A stretch of DNA of 64,000 bases from Bromus sterilis (lineage: Eukaryota > Streptophyta > Magnoliopsida > Poales > Poaceae): positions 9,052,001 to 9,116,000 of the forward strand of contig OX465600.1 of the NCBI GenBank assembly GCA_950022295.1. The letters are read 5' to 3'. Below the pieces are notes generated by a model that saw only the letters and a program-made list of their open reading frames with translations, did no database searches and was not told where the DNA came from. Of this stretch, positions 24,665-35,481 are shown in pieces (position 1 is the first letter of the stretch; each line of letters opens with the position of its first letter). The translations under genes and the position numbers were made by a program.

Positions 24665-25041
24665 TGTAGCTCGGGCTACTTGTAGCTCGTTATTTAAAAA
24701 AAATCGAAAACTATTTTTAAATGTTAAAAAAATCCATTTTTCTGTGGAAATTTATGTGTTTTCCGCTTGAACGTGAAAATTTTCTTTTATAAATATTGTA
24801 ATATGCAGTCTGCACAAAAATAACAAAATTTCGGCACAAAGACAAGAAAAGAAAAGCCCATTTAAAATCAGGTATTTATCTTTTTTATTCCCGTGGCACA
24901 TTAAGGCATAATGGTATGAAAAATTGTACAAATCTCCTATACATGTGTATGTATATTTATAAAAAATCAATTTATTTTGAACTGATTAAGTATTTTTTAT
25001 GCTTTTTCTAAAAAACCGAGCTACAAGTAGCTCGGGCTACA
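24665..25041. mobile_element. Inverted-repeat element with GTAGCTCGGGCTAC tips, about 377 bp
   Basis: The left tip TGTAGCTCGGGCTACTTG continues into TAGCTCG. The right tip CGAGCTACAAGTAGCTCG continues into GGCTACA. They form inverted repeats of about 24 bp. Each tip is itself nearly palindromic (GTAGCTCGGGCTAC). The interior is AT-rich. Likely a non-autonomous DNA transposon. Confidence 0.65.
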
Positions 25042-25460
25042 TTGGCATTTTTCGGAAAAAAGTGAACCTCCATGTCGCAACAAGTGGTGTGCGTACAATG
25101 CGTCACTTATCAACCACGGAAGATGTGGTAGGTGTTCGTTGCAACGAGTATTCCTCAATTAGTGATTTCGAAAGAAAGCAGCCACGCACACGGATCCTTA
25201 TGATGGATTGTTTGATTTGTGATTAACTTTATCACAACTAATCTTAGATAAATTGTAGCAACCACAAAAGTATGGTGAACAAAATGAACATCACAAATAT
25301 GGAAAGATTTGGCAAATAATTTAATCTATCACATGGGACCATATAAGAAATAAAGTGTGGCAAGCCACAAATATGGCAATAAATCAAACACATGTCTAAG
25401 GTATTCTGGCATAGAAGGAGACATTTTTATCAGCAATGGTATCCGATCAAACGACCAATA

Positions 25461-25556
25461 CAAAGAGCATCCGACCAATAATTTGCATATCTGGCTAAAT
25501 GACCGACACAAAGAGCATTAGGCCAACAATTTGCATATCCAACCAATTTACCAACA
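25461..25556. repeat. 48-bp tandem duplication
   Basis: CAAAGAGCAT followed by ACCAATAATTTGCATATC-like sequence occurs at 25461 and 25509, with partial decayed copies on both sides. Confidence 0.65.
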
Positions 25557-25684
25557 TAAGGCATCTGACAAACTATTAGATATTCAATCAATTGAACAAC
25601 AAAATGCATAACTACTTGCTTGCTCATTCATTAGTGCTCCACATAATCATCGATTCAAGATTTATTTGATGTTCCCGCTAAACT

Positions 25685-25939
25685 TGCTCACGGGTCTTGA
25701 ATGATATACCATCTATGCTTGAGTGATTTTGGACCACGGTCTTGGATGAATGGGTTGGTATATGGTTCAAAATTCTTGTGCTCATCGAACCGAATGTGAA
25801 TTTTGGACCGAAATGGTGTGCCCTTTTGGTCTGTGCCATTGATTGGATTGACACTAGTGGTCTCCACTCCCCCTCTTCTTTGAATTGGCCGGCCAAACGC
25901 CCCCTCGCCGCCCACCTGGTCCGGCTGTTGGGTGTACAT
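25685..25939 (-). pseudogene. Relic of a Myb/SANT-like protein of the Harbinger-ORF1 / NAM-associated type
   Basis: Read on the minus strand, the peptide contains KIHIRFDEHKNFEPYT and PKSLKHRWYIIQD. This resembles the segment of grass Myb/SANT-like proteins with the pattern 'RI..YF..HK.F...RS..SL..RW..IQ', found in PIF/Harbinger ORF1 and NAM-associated proteins. The frame breaks just after the IQD motif and upstream coding is disrupted. It is a fragment; the assignment rests on recall of the family pattern. Confidence 0.4.
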
Positions 25940-26320
25940 GTCTAGTGGCTACGTTTACATGCCCATCGGCTGGGTATGCGTACCTGAATCCATAGTGTTT
26001 GCATCTCCTGCGATTCATCCAGTGCCCCGTTCTTGAAGCCACCACCTCCGCCTCCTTCGTTGATCATGTTGAATAACTCTTTCCCCCTCTGCGACTCGGT
26101 GCCCGAAGACATTCTAGCGAACAGAGAGCGAACACCATGCAAATCGCCCAACAACCGCAATCAGGCAAGCTGCAGTGATAGCGAGTCCGCGAAATGGATC
26201 TTCGTTGTGGCAACATCGATGATATATGGCATGCCGGTCAGTGACTTCTCGTGACGACCGATCTGGTTGGTGCCATAGTAGTAGGGCGGTTGATATGAAC
26301 CCAACCAAGCCGGTGCATGC

Positions 26321-26477
26321 AGGGGTGGAGCCAGACCCGGGGCTGTCAGGGCCTTGGCCTGGGTTGTAGCAAGTTGATTCTTCGTTGAGCACTGAAGAAT
26401 GAACAGTGATATTTACTGTAGCTACACTGTAGATACATTGCTGCTTGGGTCGCGCCCTGTTCCTAGCTCCGCTACTG
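26321..26477. mobile_element. hAT-type MITE, 157 bp, with 9-bp target duplication
   Basis: Ends AGGGGTGGAGCCAG and CTAGCTCCGCTACTG are imperfect inverted repeats of the GGCGGAGCC type. They are flanked by GGTGCATGC at 26312-26320 and 26478-26486. The short TIRs and 8-9 bp duplication fit hAT elements. Its right 26 bp are included in the duplicated block that recurs at 40616. Confidence 0.75.
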
Positions 26478-27163
26478 GGTGCATGCATGGATAGATGCGG
26501 CAATGATGACGGCCTTCCAGCCCCTGCACGTGCTCGCTCCGCCCCCTCCCAACCGATGTAGACCGTCCTCGCCCCCACCCATTCGCCATTGGTTGGTCCG
26601 TAATTTCATAAAACTCCCCTTGGTTTAAGTTAGATTTACGGGAAAACAGACATAAGAGCCATTCACAAACGGATATAAACTCGCATTGAATGGTAAAACA
26701 GCTTCCAACAGCTTAATCCGAACTGTTGCGGGGATTTAAAGGTAGATGTTGAAGATTCCCTTAGTGATACTATATGTTTCAGATATTTGGTTGACCATAA
26801 TTCGTATCTGTATCGACCATAAAATGGGTTAGGTTGCGGGTTTGAAGTGAAAATTATTCGTACCATTTACACCGAGTTCTTTGCAATACGCCTCCTAAGT
26901 CCTAACGCGAGTGATTGAAATGTGAGAGTGCGACTGCTACGTTCAAAAAACAAAATGTGAGACTGCTAGCAGCCTGGCCCATATGTCTCAAAAAAAAGGA
27001 TGTGGTTCCCAAGAAGAAAAAAAAAAGGTGAATCGAATTGAATGAATTTGATGAAAATGATCCATTTCCCCTCCAAACAATTAACACTTCAGAGACGCCA
27101 CCAAGATTACATTTGCAAATCATCCCTCAAATTCCAAGCGAATCAAATCAACCGCAACAAAAC
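26452..27163. repeat. Direct repeat block A (712 bp), first copy
   Basis: Near-identical to 40616-42200 once the 859-bp retroposon and its 15-bp duplication in the second copy are removed. It starts inside the right end of a MITE and ends at GCAACAAAAC. It holds no gene. Its partner sits beside the 3' end of the beta-xylosidase gene, so the block probably derives from that 3' flank. Confidence 0.9.
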
Positions 27164-27278
27164 TGTTGTGATTAATTATATTAATTAATTAATTAGGGAA
27201 ATCTCCACTTGTACAAACCGCACAGCGGTTCTCCCCTCGTACAGACGCACCGTCCGTTCCATTGTCGGTGCATCCATG

Positions 27279-27286
27279 TATAAAAT
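27279..27286 (+). promoter_or_regulatory. TATA-like box upstream of the proline-rich ORF
   Basis: TATAAAAT lies about 120 bp before the ATG at 27402. The downstream leader includes TTCTTTACACGTTATCAG, a sequence style also seen at the LTR/leader junction of some plant Copia elements, so its origin may be transposon-derived. Confidence 0.4.
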
Positions 27287-27401
27287 GTATACTTCTTTGC
27301 AAGATCAATACAAGAAATCACTTTGTTCTTTACACGTTATCAGTCACTTTTGCTCTGCCGAGAGAGATCACCGAGGAGGAACAACAAGAAAGGTAAGAAA
27401 G

Positions 27402-28039
27402 ATGGCAAGAAAGAACCTCCAGTTCATCGCCTCTACCCTTGTTCGCCTCCTTGGACGGGAAAACCGTCGAAAGGCCAGACGCCGTGGTCGCCGTGGACGC
27501 CACGGCCCTGCCGCTGCAGTGGATCAGGAGGGGCTCGGGAACCCCCCAGGGGCCGCTCACCATGCCGCTCAGGCACCTCCGCCTCCGCCGCCGCTGGTCG
27601 CTGTCGCTCCACCCATGGAGTGGCTCGTCAATGGCACTGCAGCACCACATCTGGGCGAGGAAGATGGCTTCTACCCCGATCTGTTTCCACCGCCTCCACC
27701 ACCGGGACTCGGCATGAACGTAGCCTTCTGCCCCGTGCACGGATTTGGACCATGTCCTGCCCGTGACGGAGCGGCCTACTACCCCATGCCCGAGTATGTG
27801 CCTGCCCATCCGCCTCCGGCCTCTCCACCACATGAACCAGAGGAGGAGGAGCCCGAGGAACTCGCTGCATACCCGGACCTCCCGACGCCGACGCCCGCCG
27901 AAGAAGACGAGCTCTTCGCACCTCCAGGCTTTGAACACGTGGCCACGGAGTGGGAGGTGACGCCGATCGCAGAGGAGGAGCAGTGGCTTGCCGCCGGCAT
28001 GAAGCAGGAGCCCGTGGACGCCGCCGACGCCATCCCCGG
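27402..28039 (+). pseudogene. Proline-rich protein gene, 5' part, interrupted by the Copia element
   Basis: The ORF starts at the ATG at 27402 and runs 638 nt up to the retrotransposon. The first ~40 residues are very basic (RRKARRRGRRGRHG). Then come Pro-rich runs (PPPPPP twice), an acidic stretch (EPEEEEPEE) and KQEPVDAAD. Reading on into the LTR adds a short foreign tail ending at 28154. The coding sequence resumes in frame after the element at 40110. 638 + 277 nt equals 305 codons including the stop, so the pre-insertion gene was open. I do not recognise the family; no catalytic or membrane domain is visible. An upstream in-frame ATG at 27276 also exists. Confidence 0.7.
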
Positions 28040-28405
28040 TGAAAGTGCATTTACTCCTAAATGGTGTTTTGGTGTAATGACAATGTGGTTAGTGGGACTA
28101 ATGACGGGTGTTAAAGATTTATCTCAGGTCATAGGTCCCGTGGTGGGTTATTAATTTTGGAGGATGATTGGCCCCGATTCAAAAAGATAAAAGGCGTGGT
28201 GTTCACCTGATGACTCGAAGGATTCTTTCGGTTTGATTTGAGTCGTAGGATCACCACACTATAAAGAGGGGTCAACGAGATTGAGTATGTGTGGGAACAC
28301 ATTTTCCATGTCCAAATATTTCATCCCAAACCTATCTGGAAGAAGTGCCGAAAAGTGTGCGATTGCATGGGCTCATTGTGAGGTGGACCAGTTTGTCTCT
28401 GGTCA

Positions 28406-28651
28406 CCCCGTGTGCACGGGGTCTCTGACCCCCGTGCGCACGGGGTACCCAGAGGCTCACTGAGTAGCCCGTGCGCACGGGGTCTCTGACCCCCGTGCGC
28501 ACGGGGTACCCCGAGCCTCTCTGAGTAGCCCGTGCGCACGGGGTCCCAGACCCCCGTGCGCACGGGGTCCCAGACCCCCGTGCGCACGGGGTAGAGCATC
28601 CGGCTCTGAGTAGCCCGTGCGCACGGGGCTCACTTAGCCCGTGCGCACGGG
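28406..28651. repeat. Nine-copy CCCGTGCGCACGGG palindrome array in the 5' LTR
   Basis: Copies at 28406, 28430, 28468, 28491, 28529, 28552, 28576, 28614 and 28638. Most read CCCCGTGCGCACGGGG or lack the outer C/G pair; the first has GTGTGCAC. Spacers are short (TCTCTGA, TCCCAGA, TACCC...GAGTAG). The array ends 38 bp before the TATA box. Confidence 0.95.
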
Positions 28652-28689
28652 CCTCCAACGGCTAGATGCCCCCTCACAGCTCCCTCCAC

Positions 28690-28697
28690 TATATAAG
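28690..28697 (+). promoter_or_regulatory. LTR TATA box (5' LTR)
   Basis: TATATAAG preceded by CCAC and followed by a C/T-rich stretch. It is the likely core promoter of the genomic transcript. A weaker TATAAAGAGG lies upstream at about 28260. Confidence 0.7.
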
Positions 28698-29412
28698 CCC
28701 CCCTTCTTCTTCCTCCAGCCCTAATCTTTTTCCCTTGCTTGAGCCTCCACTCCATGAACTCCATTTTGCTCAATACTCCCATCTCCTCCAACCAAACTTG
28801 TTGATACTTTGGGAGTTGGGAGAGCAAGGCCCGATCTACACTTCCACCAAACCGATTTGTGTTCCCCGCAAGATTTCTTCACCGTTGACTTGTTACTCTT
28901 GGAGCTTTGGCTCCTAGGAGGCTAGGTGTCCGTCCCGGAAGCTTCCTTGCTTGTGGTGTGCTCCGGTAAGTCTGTAAAGGTGTGGTGGTCGCCTTCAAGA
29001 CCAACCCCGAGTGGATTCGAGGCTCATCCGTTGGGGGTGACTCAAAAGGGGAGAATTAGGTGAGCTACGTTGTTGTAGCGTTCTCAATCTTGAGCACCGC
29101 TCCAACGGAGATTAGCACTCCCTCAAAAGAGTGTGAACTTCGGTCAAACAAATCACCGCGTCTCCTCTTCACTTGTGGTTTATCCTTTCCGCCCTTTACT
29201 TGTTCTAACCTTGTATGCTTGTTGGCTTGCTATCATATTTGTTGCCTAGCATATTTGATTTAAGCTTGCTTGCCGCCTAGGGTTATTTCATCTAGTTCAC
29301 ATCTAGAGAATTGTTTTAATCCGCCTAACCCTAAAATTTGGTAATAAAGCTTAAATTTGTTAGTCACCTATTCACCCCCCCCCCTCTAGTTGACCGTATC
29401 GATCCTTTCAAT

Positions 29413-29424
29413 TGGTATCAGAGC
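29413..29424 (+). other. Primer-binding site (initiator Met-tRNA)
   Basis: TGGTATCAGAGC, two bases after the 5' LTR, is the standard plant Copia minus-strand priming site. Confidence 0.95.
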
Positions 29425-29462
29425 ATTGGTCTCTTATTAAGGGCTTAACCGCCTAAGAGAAT

Positions 29463-32085
29463 ATGGTCAATCTAGGGGATCAAGGTGATACCCTTCCCAC
29501 GGATGGGGGAGTACCGAGTGCACATGGTGCACCCATTACTAACCCAGCCGTCCCACAAACAACACACCAAGAGGGTGGTGGACCTAGCTCCACCACCTCA
29601 CTAATCATGACCGAATTCGCCTCTTTCATGGAGTCTTTCAAAAGCTCCATGGAAAATTCGATGAAGGCCTTGGTTCGTGAAGAGGTCGATAAGAAGCTTG
29701 CTTCTATCTCACAAGCTCCCTCTACATCATCAACATTTTGTCCAAACACCACTTTGGATGTTGATGGAGTGAGGGAGACACCACCACCACCACCACCACG
29801 TCCTATTGCACCGTCATACAATGCTGCTGCTCCTTCATATGCTCGTCCTCATATTCCTATGCCGCATATTAATCATACTGGGGACCCCCCCTCTTGAATC
29901 CTGACTCGTTTGGTAAATGGAAGCTAGCTATGGAGTCCCATGTCCGGAGTGCCTCCACTCAATTGTGGTGGATCATCTTGAGAGGCTATCGTCCCGAGGA
30001 TCCGTCAAGCTTATCTCCAAGAGAAGAGGTTGATGAACAACTCAATGACACTGCCTGTCACATGCTCCGGAAGGCCGTGCCGGATGACTACCGATACTCC
30101 ATTGCTCTATTGAAGTCGGCCAAGGAAATTTGGAATACCCTTGGGGAAATCTTTGAAGGAGACGCAAGTGTGCAGAGATCTCGTCTGGCCCTTCTCAAGA
30201 CAGAGGTTAACATGTTCGTGAGGAAGGAAGGTGAGGCTGCGGATCAAGCTTTCCGTAGGCTCAAATCCATTGTGTTGGATCTAAGGAACTATGGTTGCAC
30301 ATGGGCCGATGACAATTTCATCAAGGACAGATTCTTGTGCGCCATGATTCTCACGGATGAAACCATGGTCACCATGATTTACCAACGCATGGATTTTGAC
30401 CAATTGACACCAAACCAAATTGTGTCATCCTTCACCACCAAGTCTTTGTTGAAGACCAAGTCCAAGCAAACCCATGACCTTGTCTATGGGATCAATAGCT
30501 CCAACAACCTCGCCTTGAAGGCCAAGAAGGTGGCTTCCCCCTCCAAGATGGTGGAGGTGGAAGAAGTGGAAGAATATTGTGAAGAGAAGATGGCCCCTCG
30601 TGCCCGGCCGAAGACTTTGAAGAAGATGTGGCCCTCCTTGTCCGAAAATATGTGGGCACCATGGGGACTCCGGGAAACAAAGGAAGTAATCATCTCAAGG
30701 GCAAAACCTTTGGAAGAAGAAAGTGTTACAATTTCGATAGTCCAAAGTATTTTGTTGCGGACTGTCCATATGAAAGAAGAGAAGAGAAATCCGAGAAGCT
30801 TATTCTCAAGAAGAAGAGATTCAACAAGTTTGCCAAGAGGCGTGGCGACAAGGCTCTTGTTCATGAAGAGTACATCTCCGAGGATGAAGAAGACGGTGAT
30901 GAAGATGAGCACAAGGGCATGGCCGCTATTGCCATGCACTCCAAGTCCTCCTCCACCTCATCAAGCCTCTTCGACTCCCCCAACGAGAACAAGACCATTG
31001 TCCACCGATGCCTCATGTCAAAAGAGATAATATCAAAGTCTATCAACTCTACGCCATCATCTAACACTACCAACTCTTTGCAAGAAGAGTCGGATAACGA
31101 GTGTGATGATGATGGTGTCGTTTATAGTGAGGAAGCCTCATTGGCTTTCATGAAGACACTTAAGGGAGAATCCCTTGCTCGTTTCCTCAACATGATGAGG
31201 TCACTCACCGAACGTGATGACTACATCGGAAATGTGGAAACCCTCTTAATGGAGGAAAAGGAGAGAAATGATCTCCTTGAGCAAAATCTCCTTGAAGTAG
31301 AAAACATGAAAGCCTCACTTGAGGAAACCATCACCTCAAATGAGATAGATTTTGTTAAAGTCAATGATGCTCTAGAACTCTCTCTTGAAATTAAGCATGA
31401 TCTCATGGATAAAATTGCTAAGCTTAAAGTTGATCATGGTGAACTCGGTGAGGAGTATAAACTCCTTGAAAAGAGCCACAAGCTCATAAAAGAGGAGCTT
31501 ATAACTCTCATCGAGTCTTACAACCAACTTAAGGCTTCCACTCTTAAAACTCTTGCTACTTTCTCTCCTAATGATGCATGTGCTTCTAACTCCATTGATT
31601 ATGCATCACTACTTGTTGAGAACAAAAATTTGAAAGAGCAACTTGAGAAAGGTCTTGTGTCTTGTATCCAAGGCGAAAAGAACTTGAATGAACTTTTGAG
31701 CAATCAAAAGGAATGTGTGGCCAAAGAAGGAATCGGTTTTGATCCCTCTCAAAAGAAGAAGAAGAACAAGCACAAGAAGAAGAAGCACCAAGCAACTCCT
31801 CCTCAACAACAAATCACATTTGTGCAAGAAGGGCACAAGGAGAAGGAGAAAGGGAAGGAGAAGGTTGGAGAGGAAGTCATTTCAAAGGAAGTGGCTCCCT
31901 CTTCTAATTATGCCGGCATGAACAACCCATCTTATGTCCTTATGAGAAGGAATGATGGATATACTTTTGCTAAATTTGTCGGCACTAATTATGATGATTA
32001 TGCATGGACTATTTGGGTTCCTAAGACCCTTGTTGCTAACTCTCTAGGATCCATTGAAAAATGGGGACCTAAAAACAAAGCTTGA
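29463..32085 (+). pseudogene. Copia gag, broken by two frameshifts
   Basis: Gag starts at the ATG at 29463. The frame breaks at the C-run at about 29884-29890, where one base is missing, and continues in the next phase from about 29894. A second one-base shift lies between about 30583 and 30620. The last phase runs to a TGA at 32083-32085. The capsid region is recognisable (about 29900-30480), then a basic region and a coiled-coil-like acidic C-terminal part rich in Leu, Glu and Lys. The zinc knuckle at about 30730-30770 is degenerate: the second Cys is Phe and the His is Tyr (CYNFDSPKYFVADC). Confidence 0.85.
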
Positions 32086-35000
32086 TTGTTGCAGGAGTAT
32101 GCCTCCGGTGGGACACAATGGGTGATTGATAGTGGTTGCACCAATCTTATGACCGGAGGCAAGGATATGCTCGTGGATTTCGTTGATTCGCTCAAGTCAT
32201 CCTCGGACATCTCCTTTGGCGACAATAGCAAGGGCAAGGTATTGGGATTAGGGAAGTTTGCCATCTCGAGTGATTCTTCACTCAAGAATGTCATGCTTGT
32301 CGAATCCCTTCACTACAATCTACTTTCCACTATCCAATTGGCTCGTGCCGGATATGACTCACTGTTTAGTGAATTTCATGTGACCGTCTTTAAAAGGGAT
32401 ACTCTCAAAGTGGTCTTTGTTGGGCATGTTGAAGGCAACCTTTACGTGGTTGATTTCTCGAAAGAGAGCACTCACCTAAAAACATGCCTAATGGCCAAGG
32501 CCGACGTGGGGTGGTTATGGCACCGTAGACTAGCCCACGTCGGTATGAGAAATCTACAATCCCTTATAAAGGGGGAGCACATTGTTGGACTAAGCGATGT
32601 TTCCTTTGCCAAAGATCGTGTTTGTAGTGCTTGCATTGCTGGAAAGCAACATGAGAAGCAACACAAGATAAAGACTATCATCACATCGACGAGGCCTCTT
32701 GAGCTCCTTCATTTGGATCTCTTTGGGCCTCCATCCTATGATAGTTTGGGTGGGAGGAGGTATTGCCTTGTCATTGTCGACGACTATACTAGATATACAT
32801 GGATTTTCTTTCTCAAGACCAAAGATGAGACTCAAGAGCCCTTTATATCATTTGCCAAAGAAGCTCAACGTCAACACCAATGTGAGATTATGGCTATTCG
32901 AAGTGACAATGGTACCGAGTTCAAGAATTATACAATGGATGAGTTTTTGAGTAATGAGGGGATCAAACATCAATATTCCGTGGCCTATACTCCTCAACAA
33001 AATGGTGTTGCGGAGAGGAAGAATAGGACTCTTATTGAGATGGCAAGGACAATGCTTGATGAGTACAAGTCTCCATACAAGCTTTGGGCCGAAGCCATCA
33101 ACACCGCGTGTCATGCCTCTAATAGGCTATATCTCCGCAAGCTCAAGAACAAGACACCTTATGAACTCCTAATCGGGAAGAAGCCAAATGTCAAGTACTT
33201 CCGTGTTTTCGATTGTAAGTGTTTCATTCTCAACAAGAAAACCCGATTAGCTAAATTCGAAGCAAAAATATATGAGGGAATATTTGTTGGATATGCCTCA
33301 AACTCCCATGCGTATCGTGTTCTCAATAAATCCACCGGATGTATTGAGGAGACATCGAATGTGGAGTTTGATGAGGATAACGGCTCCCAAGCCAAACCTA
33401 TTGTTCCAAGTGTTGTAGGTGATGAGGCTCCTTCTCAAGTTATAAGGACCATGGGGATAGGCCACATTCTTCCACAAGAAACACCCCAAGTCCATGTAAT
33501 CGAAGAAGGGGTAAGAGCCCCTCTTGAGGTTTCTCCTCAAGGGAAGTCATCACCTCCACCACAAGAGCAAGACGTTTCGGGAGCACAAGCACCTATCCAA
33601 GAGCAACAAGAGGTCCCTCAAGCTACCGAGCAAGATCAAGGGCAAGCTCAATCAAATGATGATGAACCTATAATTGAGGCCCAAGATCAAGCGCATACAA
33701 GTGATCAAGATCAAGTTCAAGAAGTTGTCTCTTCACAAGCTAAGAAAAAGCAAGTTCGGGTTTCTCCACGAAGAATTCAACCAAGTGAAGAAGAACTTGA
33801 AAATAAGAGACAAAAAGCGGCTTTGAGACTTCAAATGCTTCAACACTCCACCGACAACATCCTTGGAAGCATCTCAAAAGGGGTAACTACTCGTAAACGT
33901 TTGGCAAACTTTTGTGAACATCACTCGTTTGTCTCTTGTATTGAGCCCCTTAAGGTAGAAGAAGCGCTTGATGATCCGGATTGGGTAGAAGCTATGCATG
34001 AGGAACTCAACAATTTCTCCCGCAACAAGGTGTGGTCACTTGTTGCAAGGCCCAAGGAAAATTATAATGTCATTGGGACCAAATGGGTTTTCAAGAACAA
34101 GCAAGATGAGCATGGACAAGTCACTCGTAACAAGGCAAGGTTAGTGGCGCAAGGGTTCACCCAAATCGAAGGTTTGGATTTTGGTGAAACCTTTGCCCCC
34201 GTTGCCCGTCTTGAGTCCATTCGTATCTTACTTGCTTATGCTGCTCATCATGACTTTAAATTATATCAAATGGATGTTAAGAGTGCGTTTCTAAATGGTC
34301 CTTTAAGTGAATTGGTGTATGTTAAGCAACCTCCCGGTTTTGAAGACCCCGAACGCCCCAATCACGTTTATCAACTTCATAAGGCTTTGTATGGTCTTAA
34401 GCAAGCACCTTGTGCTTGGTATGATCACCTTACGACGTTTTTAAACGAGAAAGGGTTCGAGATGGGGTTGATAGATACCGCTCTCTTTACCAAGAGAGTA
34501 AAAGGAGATTTTTTTGTATGCCAAATATATGTTGATGACATTATCTTTGGGTCTACTAATCATGCTTCCAATGTTGAGTTTCAAAATCTCATGACCAAGG
34601 AGTTTGCCATGTCTATGATGGGTGAGTTGAAGTTCTTCCTCGGATTTCAAGTCAAGCAATTAAGGGGAGGGACTTTCATTAACCAAGCAAAATATATTCA
34701 AGACATGCTCAAGCGTTTCGATATGGTGGATGCCAAGCCGATGAAGACTCCAATGCCAACCAATGGCCAACTCGATCTAGATCCCAATGGTAAAGATGTG
34801 GATCAAAAGGTATACCGCTCTATGATCGGTTCTTTGCTTTACCTTTGTGCATCTAGGCCGGATATTATGTTAAGTGTGTGTATGTGTGCAAGATTTCAAT
34901 CCGCCCCCAAAGAAAGCCACTATATGGCAGTGAAACGGATCCTTCGATATTTGGTTCATACCCCAAACTTGGGACTTTGGTATCCCAAAGGATCTTCCTT

Positions 35001-35481
35001 CAAGCTAGTGGGATATTCGGATTCAGATTGGGCTGGTGACAAGGTGGATCGTAAGTCCACATCCGGCTCATGTCAATTCCTCGGGAGGTCCTTAGTGAGT
35101 TGGTCCTCCAAGAAGCAAAATTGTGTTTCTCTATCAACCGCCGAAGCCGAGTACATTGCCGCGGGAAGTTGTTGTGCCCAATTATTATGGATGAGGCAAA
35201 CTTTGATGGATTATGGTGTCAAATTTGACAAAGTGCCTCTATTATGTGACAATGAAAGTGCAATCAAGATTGCGGATAATCCCGTGCAACATAGCCGAAC
35301 CAAGCATATTGATATTCGTCATCATTTTCTTCGGGATCATGTGGCACGAGAAAACATTGAGCTCTTTCATGTGGGCACCGAGAAGCAACTTGCGGATATT
35401 TTCACGAAGCCACTTGATGAAGCAAGGTTCCGTGAGTTAAGGCATGAGCTAAATATCGTGGATCTTAGTAACATGGGTTGA
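32086..35481 (+). CDS. Copia pol polyprotein (protease, integrase, RT, RNase H), 1,132 codons
   Basis: This is in the same phase as the last gag segment, directly after the in-frame TGA at 32083, and has no ATG at its start. It may be reached by readthrough, or the TGA may be a mutation. Domains: aspartic protease DSGCT (about 15-19), gag-pre-integrase HRRLAHVGMRN (about 146), integrase core with D in LHLDLFGP (about 209), D in RSDNGTEF (about 273) and E in AERKN (about 309), reverse transcriptase from about 645 with YVDD (about 814), RNase H with GYSDSDWAGD (about 977), STAEAEYIA (about 1018) and CDNESA (about 1053). All catalytic residues I can check are present and there is no internal stop, so pol looks intact. 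Confidence 0.95.
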   Translation: MLQEYASGGTQWVIDSGCTNLMTGGKDMLVDFVDSLKSSSDISFGDNSKGKVLGLGKFAISSDSSLKNVMLVESLHYNLLSTIQLARAGYDSLFSEFHVTVFKRDTLKVVFVGHVEGNLYVVDFSKESTHLKTCLMAKADVGWLWHRRLAHVGMRNLQSLIKGEHIVGLSDVSFAKDRVCSACIAGKQHEKQHKIKTIITSTRPLELLHLDLFGPPSYDSLGGRRYCLVIVDDYTRYTWIFFLKTKDETQEPFISFAKEAQRQHQCEIMAIRSDNGTEFKNYTMDEFLSNEGIKHQYSVAYTPQQNGVAERKNRTLIEMARTMLDEYKSPYKLWAEAINTACHASNRLYLRKLKNKTPYELLIGKKPNVKYFRVFDCKCFILNKKTRLAKFEAKIYEGIFVGYASNSHAYRVLNKSTGCIEETSNVEFDEDNGSQAKPIVPSVVGDEAPSQVIRTMGIGHILPQETPQVHVIEEGVRAPLEVSPQGKSSPPPQEQDVSGAQAPIQEQQEVPQATEQDQGQAQSNDDEPIIEAQDQAHTSDQDQVQEVVSSQAKKKQVRVSPRRIQPSEEELENKRQKAALRLQMLQHSTDNILGSISKGVTTRKRLANFCEHHSFVSCIEPLKVEEALDDPDWVEAMHEELNNFSRNKVWSLVARPKENYNVIGTKWVFKNKQDEHGQVTRNKARLVAQGFTQIEGLDFGETFAPVARLESIRILLAYAAHHDFKLYQMDVKSAFLNGPLSELVYVKQPPGFEDPERPNHVYQLHKALYGLKQAPCAWYDHLTTFLNEKGFEMGLIDTALFTKRVKGDFFVCQIYVDDIIFGSTNHASNVEFQNLMTKEFAMSMMGELKFFLGFQVKQLRGGTFINQAKYIQDMLKRFDMVDAKPMKTPMPTNGQLDLDPNGKDVDQKVYRSMIGSLLYLCASRPDIMLSVCMCARFQSAPKESHYMAVKRILRYLVHTPNLGLWYPKGSSFKLVGYSDSDWAGDKVDRKSTSGSCQFLGRSLVSWSSKKQNCVSLSTAEAEYIAAGSCCAQLLWMRQTLMDYGVKFDKVPLLCDNESAIKIADNPVQHSRTKHIDIRHHFLRDHVARENIELFHVGTEKQLADIFTKPLDEARFRELRHELNIVDLSNMG

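Larger units (their letters stand above)
28040..29410 (+). repeat. 5' LTR of the Copia element (1,371 bp)
   Basis: It carries the promoter: a palindrome array at 28406-28651 followed by a TATA box at 28690. It is 85 bp longer than the 3' LTR, entirely because the array has three more palindromes. Confidence 0.95.

Noticed and set aside
28406..28651. CRISPR-like palindromic repeats or terminators
   Set aside because: They sit in U3 of a plant LTR with short recurring spacers, so they are LTR repeats.
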